Origin: Chara braunii
Taxonomy: Eukaryota; Streptophyta; Charophyceae; Charales; Characeae
NCBI GenBank assembly: GCA_003427395.1
Contig: BFEA01000025.1
Span: 2,297,904 to 2,361,903, forward strand
Direction of reading: 5' to 3'
DNA: 64,000 nt
Part shown: positions 56,661 through 64,000 of the stretch, piece by piece
Layout of the letters: each line of letters begins with the position of its first letter
How positions within the stretch are numbered: position 1 is the first letter of the stretch
Position numbers and translations under genes: made by a program
Notes under the pieces: generated by a model
The model's input: only the letters and a program-made list of their open reading frames with translations
What the model was told of the DNA's origin: nothing
Databases searched by the model: none

Positions 56661-59600
56661 ATTTTCATTCCTGAATTTTCAGCTACCCGATAACGGTTTG
56701 TGATCCCGTCGTGATTCCGATTCTCATCGTTGTGTTTATGGCCGCCATTACCTTAATTCCCCATGGTCATCGTTATCAGCAAGGCTGAAGTTGCACATGT
56801 ATTTGGTTGCAGTGCTCGAGTTTGTGAATTTGGTCGTGATGCTTGAATCTGTTCGTGATCGAAATTGAGTTCGCATAGGTAGCAAGGCCAGACGCATCAA
56901 ATAGTGTTATCCCATTTCCATTTGGACAATAGTTAGGAGTAGTGGAGAGCGAGACAGGAGGGAAGTGTACGAACTTGGACAAAGGGGCTTGCTATATACA
57001 TGGAAAAAAAATAGAACTAATAAAAAATAATGATGTATCTTCCACGTTCTAGCGGATTCATTAATTTTTTGTGTTGTTTTTTCATGTATTTTTCCATTTA
57101 CAGCGAAAAATTCATTATCTTGTTAGTACAAGCATATGCACGCTCCTTGCAGCCAATGTGAACGTCATTGCCTTGAAGGCGCTCGCTACCACCGCTACTT
57201 CGTGGTCGTCCTCCTCGATTTTATATTCACACTAACAGTTATGGCTAGAGTGATGTTCGAGATGTTGTCTGCTACTGCTCGAGGACATGGTCTTTATGAC
57301 TGAACCCATGAGAGAGGGGAAAGACCAAGTAGAGAAGCAGGGAAACAATGAGAAAAATCGTTAAAAGAGGAGGAAGGCGTTGACAGTGGAGGAAAAAATG
57401 GTGATTGTCATCCTCCCCAGTAGCAGTTAATCCTCGTTTTTGTGCTTTTCACGACGATTTTTCTTATATTGTTTCTTGTGCATGTGATCTTTCTGCCAAA
57501 TCATGATCCTCCGCCCACTTGTGTTATACATCCCACTCACAATCATCCTCCTGTTCATATTGCCTGTTTTGTTCACAGTCGTACCTCGCACTGACATAGA
57601 GTGAGTTGAGGGGCGGTTAAGTCGAGTTAGTAGAAAAACATTAGAACGGAGGTAAAGAAGGTGAGTGAAGTAGGGAAGGAGTGTGATCGTGTTCGTTATC
57701 TTTCTGTAATCGTGCACACAACTTTTCAATTTTCTCTGAAATCACGATCACAGACGTCCTTGTGACCCGATGTTGCTGCCATAACCACCTTTGTCATCTC
57801 CTCCACATCGAGCTCATCTTCAATAATTTTTTTGTCGTGACTCACATATTTTTTTGCTGATGGAATTGACATACCTATCGTGCACGCTGAGAGGACGGGT
57901 GGTGAGGCAAGAGCTAAGTGAAAGGGGAACCGAGGGGGGCAAGATTGCCAGACAAGGGTGAAGACCATTGAGAATCACAACCATTATCATTGCAACCAAC
58001 TTTTGCTAAAAGTGTTATCGATCACAGTAATTATTATCGAGGTCGTTTTCTTCATCGATTGCACATATACAAGACATTCGATTGCTGAAGTCGACCGGGC
58101 TAATAAGTAGGCTTCCCTTATATTTTCGGCCCCTACTCCGTCCGAAAGTGTTTAATAGTAATAAGACGTGTGTATCTTCCCATGTTATAACGCGAAATTC
58201 ATTCTCATTTTTCACATTTGGTGGGTAGTAAAGGTCGGGGCCACTTGGAGTTGCTGCCTACGTCGTGCACAAGCGAGTTCCCATCGTCTTCGGAGTTTGT
58301 GCACCTTCAGTCATTCCGTTGGCGCATATGTGATCAACACCTCGTTCCCCCCCCCCCCCGCCCCCCCCCATAATCGAGCTTTATTGCACCCCGAAAAACA
58401 GCATGGTGTCTGCCTCGCAGCTTCATCCATCCTCCTCTATTATTGGGTCGTCTTTTGCAGCGCCGCCTACGACGTTATTGCTTTTATGCTCGCACTTAAA
58501 GTATTGAGGGAAAACTATACAAAGGGGTTAAGAAAGGAAGGGGAGTGGCGGAAAACAAGGCGAAGCGACGATAACGAAAAGGGGAGTGAAATGGCTGGGA
58601 GAGAGATGGCAAAGTGGATAGCGTGACCTACCTGAGTGTGCACATTGGACGATGTTGCTTGCCTTTCCTGAAGTTGCATTAATTTGATAGCTATATCAAC
58701 CAGGTATGTCGGGGTGGAGCCTAATGGCCACAAGTAGTTAACAAGGACTCCCATTTTTCGGGTCCAGGTTAACACCCAACATGAAAGTGCATTTGGGGAT
58801 TTTTTTTAAGTTTTTTCTTTAATGCCCTGTTTTATTTTTGGTCAAGGTATGTGTATGCCAAGTTTTGTGTTTGTTGGGGCTTTGGAGATGACTTTTTTGG
58901 CTAGCCCTGGAAATCCTGAAAAACTAAAAAGAGCGACTTTCGCATGAAAACACACCTTTCCCTTATGGTTTTATAACCTTTTTTCTCTACCTTTTTACTT
59001 TTTTTTGTTGGTTTATCTCGTGTCCGTGGTATGGACTGGTGATAAGTCTGGCTTGAAAGGTGTGTGGCGTTTGTTATAATGACCCTATCAAACCCTGGAA
59101 ATTTAGGGTTATGCTAACCTCGTTTCCTAAAGGCAAAGCGGGAGTTCAGATTGACACACATGTGCATTCACAACAAGTATTATTCCTCTCGCTGTTGTTA
59201 GTGTACCCATTCCTCTTTCGAAGTTCCATGCTTCCTTCACGTTTAAAATTCAGATATGTATTGACCTTGGAAGTTGCCAACCTATGAGTTGCAGGTATGT
59301 TGCTTATGAATTTGCCCACTATACCTGCACGAGTCGGGTCGGGAGTCTAACTAGGTACAAGTGATGAAAAGTTATAATCAATCATAAAGGAAACACAAGA
59401 GCGAAAAAAAAAAGATTGTGGAAGGAAAAAGAGTAGGAGGAAGACAAGAGGAAAGTTAACGATGGGTTGAAGAGAAGGGGGTTGACTGTTGACTGTAGTA
59501 GGAAACTTTTAGCAGCTGTAGCTGACTTCTGCTCGGGGAAGTTGACTTCTAGCCCTTCAACGAGTGTCTAGCAACTGCAAGGTTTATTCCTAACCGCTTC

Positions 59601-60018
59601 TCTTGTGCTATCCCGTTACATAGGAATGATTGGCAATGTCTTCTCACCTTGCTTAGACCATTGATTAAACTAATCTTCAACTTCGTGGGACCTCGTGCCA
59701 CCGACGCGATTGCGAGGAGCTGTGGGAGTCTTTCAAGTTGAGGGGCTCTGCAGGTAGGAAACGGTGATGTACGTCACTACTCTCCTCCGTTATTGATATA
59801 TATTTTTTAACTTTATACGAACTAGGATTTATAAACGAACTAACTTGCAGAAAAATAAGTCTAATAGGGATTTTGATTTAAAGAGAGGTATGAAATGAGT
59901 GGTTAGTTGAATTCATTTTGAAAATTGGATTGTTTGTTATTATTATTGTTTATATGAAAGTTATTACTGTTGTTACTATTGTTTTTACCATTATTATTGA
60001 TTTTTTTTTTTCATCGTT
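56661..60018. other. No gene seen; S2 fragments
   Basis: S2 heads occur at 57026-57060 and 58166-58250 (TGTATCTTCCCATGTTATAA and following). 58346-58368 is a C run. The frames at 58168-58626 and 59060-59287 show no domain. Nothing else stands out. Confidence 0.45.
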
Positions 60019-60516
60019 CGAGTACTAACCCACTCTATCGTTCTTGTCGCAAGGGCGATGGTTCAACAAGATGATTTATTTACTATAAGAGTACTAAGCC
60101 GCTTGGCCATTCACGTCGTGAGGGCGATTGAATCCGCCGACTGTTTTGCCTATCATTTTGATACTAACTCACCCGGTCATTCTCGTCACAAGGGCGATGG
60201 TTCGACCGAGTATTTTTGCTTATTATTTTGGTATTAAACGACTTAGTCGCTCTCCTCTTAAGGTCGATGGTCTGACCGCCTGTTTGTGAATGTGGAAAAA
60301 AAAATCAACCCTTCGCCTATTCTCGTCGCAAGGGTGATGGTTTGGCCGACCACTCTATCACGCTTTTTTTTTTTTTTCCCTTCTTATTCACGACAATAAT
60401 TGCATATTCATCATGTTGAATTGACTGTATATTTATTTTATTTATCAATTATTTTAGACTTATAATACAGAGATTATAAATAAAAGAACAAGTAATACCA
60501 ATATATGCACACATAC

Positions 60517-61108
60517 CTAGGTTACCAGCCGGGCCGCCCGAGTCACCCTATTTTTCCCGGGCGGCCCGACCGTGCAAGGACTAGGGAAGGTCCCAACAAA
60601 AAAATAAAAATAAAAATAAAATCCATAAATTCTAAAAAAATCCTATGTTATGCAGAAAACTAAACTGAACAACATTTGCCTCAAGGTCACATCGAAATTC
60701 TATAAAAATTTTAAAATACAAATTTAAATAAAAAACTAAGCCACCAGAGTGGCCTAGGATCATTTGCCCCGCTGGGCCAAAGAGATAAAGAAAAATAAAA
60801 ATGAAAAAAATATTTTAAACTTCTATTTAAATTTTAAAATTTGGTCAAAAATTTTGATATGACCATGAGACAAATGCTGTTCAGGTTATTTTTTTGCATA
60901 ACATAGTTTTTTTTTCGGATTTTTTTATATATTTTTTTCTTTTTGTTGGGACCTTCCCTTGTCCTAGCACGGGCTGGCCACCCGAGACCCTGGCGGCCCG
61001 GCTGGTAGCCTAGTTAAAAAAAATATATTTTTTATTTTTTATTTTTTATTTTTTATTTGATTTTTAGCCCAGTCGGGCAAGTGGACCGAGATCACTTTTG
61101 TAGCCTAG
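60517..61108 (+). mobile_element. hAT-like MITE, copy H, split by copy I
   Basis: CTAGGTTACCAGCCGGGCCG opens the element at 60517 and it continues to 60735. The remainder, including GGGCAAGTGGACCGAGATCA and the closing TAGCCTAG, resumes at 61014-61108. Removing copy I restores an about 314-bp element of the family. Its 8-bp flanks do not match well. Confidence 0.8.
60736..61013 (-). mobile_element. hAT-like MITE, copy I, nested in copy H
   Basis: 278 bp, CTAAGCCACCAGAGTGGCC to GGCTGGTAGCCTAG, opposite in orientation to its host element. Flanks ATAAAAAA and TTAAAAAA agree at seven of eight bases, in line with an 8-bp target duplication. Confidence 0.8.
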
Positions 61109-62680
61109 ATAAATGTATAGATATATACATATATATACATATATATCTCATTAATCTGTTTATTATAATATAATTATATATTAATTTAATTATATAATTT
61201 TTATATTGGAATATTGTTACATTTTTCATTCAGCAACACGACTCACGTCGCAAGGGTGATGGTTCCGTCTTACGAATGGTTGCGTTGACCATCTCCGAAA
61301 GGATTGCATGTGTTTCATTTACGTTGCAAGAACGATGGTTTGACTGTCCGTCCGTACATTTGAGGAAAAGGTTAACCTTTCAACTATTTTCATCACAAGG
61401 GTGATGGTTTGGTCAACCACTTTATCATGTGATTTTATTCCAAGAGGATTGCATGGGACCCATTCACGTCCCAAGGGCAATGGTCTGGCTGCCTATCTAT
61501 CCATTTCGGGGAAAGGTCAACTTTTCAGTTATTCTCGTCGCAAGGGTGATAGTTTGGTTGACCACTTCACCACTCTAATTTTGCTTATATCTCTCACGAC
61601 AATCATTCGTACGACGATTCACATGACAAGGGTAATGGTCTTGCCTGACGAATGGCTGTGTTGACCATTTCTGAAATGATTGGATTAATTTTATTCACAT
61701 ACAATGACGATGGCATGACTTCTTATACGTCCGTTTGAAAAAACTCAACGTTTCGATAATTTTCGTCACAAGCAAGACAATTTGACCGAATACTTTATCA
61801 GTTTTATTTTACTTATCTCTCTCACTGCAATCATTCGTGCAACAATTCACATGGAAAGAGCGACGGTCTTACCGCACAAACGATTGTATTGACCATTTCC
61901 GAAAGGATTGGATGGGTTTTATTTATACAATGACGATGGTATGACCGCCTATACGTCCGTTTGGTAATAGGGCGATGGTTTGTCCGACTACTTAGCCATT
62001 TTTATTTATTTATATATCTCACGACAATCATTCGTACGACGATTCACGTGGCAAAGGCAATAGTTTTGCTGTATAATTAATTGCGTTGACGATTTCTAAG
62101 AGGATTGAATGAGTTTCATTCACGTCACAAGGGCGATGAGCTGACCTTCGATCCATCCGTTTGAAAAATGATTAATTTTTCGACCATTATCACTGCAAGG
62201 GCGATGGTTTCGTCGAGCACTTTACCACTTTAATTTTATTTATATCTTTCAGGTGAATGTTCATTTGACGATTCATGTCGCAAGGGTGATGGTCTTGCCA
62301 CACGAATAGCTACGTTGACCATTTTCGAGAGGATTGCATGGGTTTCATTCACGTCGCAAGAGGGATGGTCTGACTACCTATCCGTCCATTTGAAAAACGG
62401 TTAACTTTTCTATTATTCACGATTCAAGGACGATAATTTGGCGGGCCACTTTTATTATTTTTATTTTTATTTATGTCTTAAAAGGTAACCGTTTGTGCAA
62501 AGATTCACGTCACGATGACAAATATCTTGTTGTATGAGTGGTTGCATTGACCTTTTCTAAGAGAGTTGGACGAGCTCCATTCGGGTGACGAGGCCGATGG
62601 TGTGACCGCATATCCGTCCATTTGGAAAAATGTCGATCTTTTTGGTCGATCTCGTCATAAGATCGATGGTTCATGCAAAC

Positions 62681-64000
62681 ACTTAATCACGTGCCCATCA
62701 CTGCCATAAGTTTCATCTGAATGGCTAACTCATGATTGTGCTTGTTCTCAAAGGAGATAGATTAACCTCGTATGTGCTTTACTATGTCACTGAGAATGAC
62801 TTGAGATTGCTACTCGGACCTTGGGGGGGTTGTTCCGATGAGACTTCGACTTGATGTGAGTACATGCGTACATATATGCGAATATGATAGAATAACAACA
62901 ATAATAAATAGTATATTAAAATATTGTTTCCCGAATCCTGTTACTATTATAAAACTAGAGCTACAGGTAGATAGGATGAGGATAAGGAATGAACTAAAGA
63001 GGAAGCTTCGGGTAGAAGTCTAGCTAGATCAAGGTCCCGAAAGGGTGCCCGACGAAAATAACGTCCGACTGGGATGCTAATGGGTACAAATTGTCTAGTC
63101 GAGAGCTTAGGGTAGGTATAAAAGAACTAAGGTACCTATCTGCGAGTATAGTTTGACAAATGGGATTGAAGGACTATTCCTCATGAAGAGGGGATAAATC
63201 GTAAAGGTTAGTAACATAGTGGAGTCAATCTTAAAAAAAGTGGGTATTTGAAACTTACAGAAATCCAAAACTTTGGATTGGTCTCGTACTAATCGCAAAG
63301 TTGCTCCTTCTAACAGATGATGCTACAAAAGGTTTTACGCCTGTTCATATTTAGTTAGAAGAGGAGTGGAGAAGGGGTTTAAAAAGAGATTGAAATTAGT
63401 TAATAGGCCAGGTTGCCCACTTGCCTGTTTAGCCAACAATGCTTCGGACTTCGACTTGGTGTATGCTATGAAGGTCGCAGTACACTCGAGGAGGTCGTGA
63501 GAATACTCTGACTACCTCGTAAGGATCTATTTTTATTTTACAATTTGATAATATGTCAGTTTCGGCTCGACCTTTGACTCGATTATGAAACCGCACCTAA
63601 AAGATTTGAACCCTGTAGGCGAATGGCGTTTCCTCAAGTTTCCATTTTGACTAACTTGAATGGTTGTTCGAGGGGCTGAGGAAAATGGACGAGTTGGGTA
63701 ATGACTAAGTTGAAAGTGGTTTGGACAAGGGTGTGAGTCACAGGATTGGGTATCTAAGGGTTGACCACCTTTTTTACACTCGATATGTGTGAATCTGTTT
63801 TTGAAGAATGTGCAGGTAACAACTGGGATCTTCGCTTTTGTAACTTGGAAAATCCTTGAAAGCATGTGAATATTGTGCGCATTGGTCTGTAAGTCATCAG
63901 ATGCTTGTGAGAATGACAACTTTGTGCCAACACAACCCCTCAAGCTCAACTAAACCCTTTGTCCATCACCCCAACCAGACTCACACTTAACGTTTGCTAA
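62681..64000. other. No gene seen
   Basis: A 138-codon minus frame (63533-63949) with several Cys and His residues shows no known pattern. The rest has no recognisable repeat or RNA gene. Confidence 0.45.

Larger units (their letters stand above)
60019..62680 (+). repeat. Degenerate satellite, about 75-bp unit
   Basis: The word CGTCGCAAGGGCGATGG or a near variant recurs about 25 times at 65-85 bp spacing (for example 60048, 60183, 60325, 61246, 61390, 61537, 62121, 62275, 62352). Neighbouring units differ in a pattern that repeats about every three, with markers TTGACCATTTC and ATTGGATGGGTTTCATTCAC, so a trimeric higher-order unit of about 230 bp is likely. The array is split by the MITE at 60517-61108. 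Confidence 0.8.

Overview
This window looks like nuclear DNA of a green plant-lineage (streptophyte) organism, most plausibly a large-genome charophyte alga such as Chara. The lineage call rests on four observations. The U2 snRNA begins ATACCTTTCTCGG as in plants. A transferred mitochondrial trnQ is of plant-mitochondrial type. The one clear gene encodes a plant-style ALY/REF protein split by 0.5-2.1 kb GT-AG introns. Repeats fill almost everything else. The genus is inference and needs a database search.

Layout. 0-9.7 kb: SINE-like and minisatellite DNA, including a three-unit satellite of about 215 bp at 6.42-7.07 kb, and a 274-bp foldback at 9.33 kb. 9.7-15.7 kb: a complete type I hammerhead ribozyme motif (10.04 kb), a broken gag-type zinc-knuckle ORF running into a hAT-like MITE, two more MITEs, and a U6 snRNA relic split by an 0.8-kb repeat that has an inverted second copy at 15.1-15.7 kb. 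15.7-16.2 kb: a probable first exon of a mitochondrion-targeted protein. 17-18.3 kb: an AT-rich island. 20-27 kb: two blocks unusually dense in short perfect hairpins, the second leading into a decayed reverse-transcriptase ORF. 27.2-27.8 kb: the mitochondrial trnQ relic between direct repeats. 28-31 kb: a repeat cluster holding an almost complete U2 snRNA sequence. 34-41 kb: SINE-like elements, one MITE and U2 fragments.

42.1-48.7 kb (minus strand) holds the one convincing protein-coding gene, ALY/REF (THO4), an mRNA-export adaptor. Five exons join in frame to 274 codons plus stop. Two of its introns contain tandem repeats. 49.9-50.4 kb is a (TC)n tract with a 405-bp assembly gap. 53.1-54.2 kb has a second, minus-strand decayed reverse transcriptase of the same family. 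56.3 kb has an 84-bp-arm hairpin. 60.0-62.7 kb is a degenerate satellite (about 75-bp unit) interrupted by a MITE that itself contains another copy of the same MITE.

The most notable features are the hammerhead motif and the three satellite units that share its frame but all lack the same two core bases, the hairpin-dense tracts next to a reverse transcriptase, and the repeated association of U2/U6 sequences with mobile DNA. No bacterial operon, CRISPR array or virus genome was seen.
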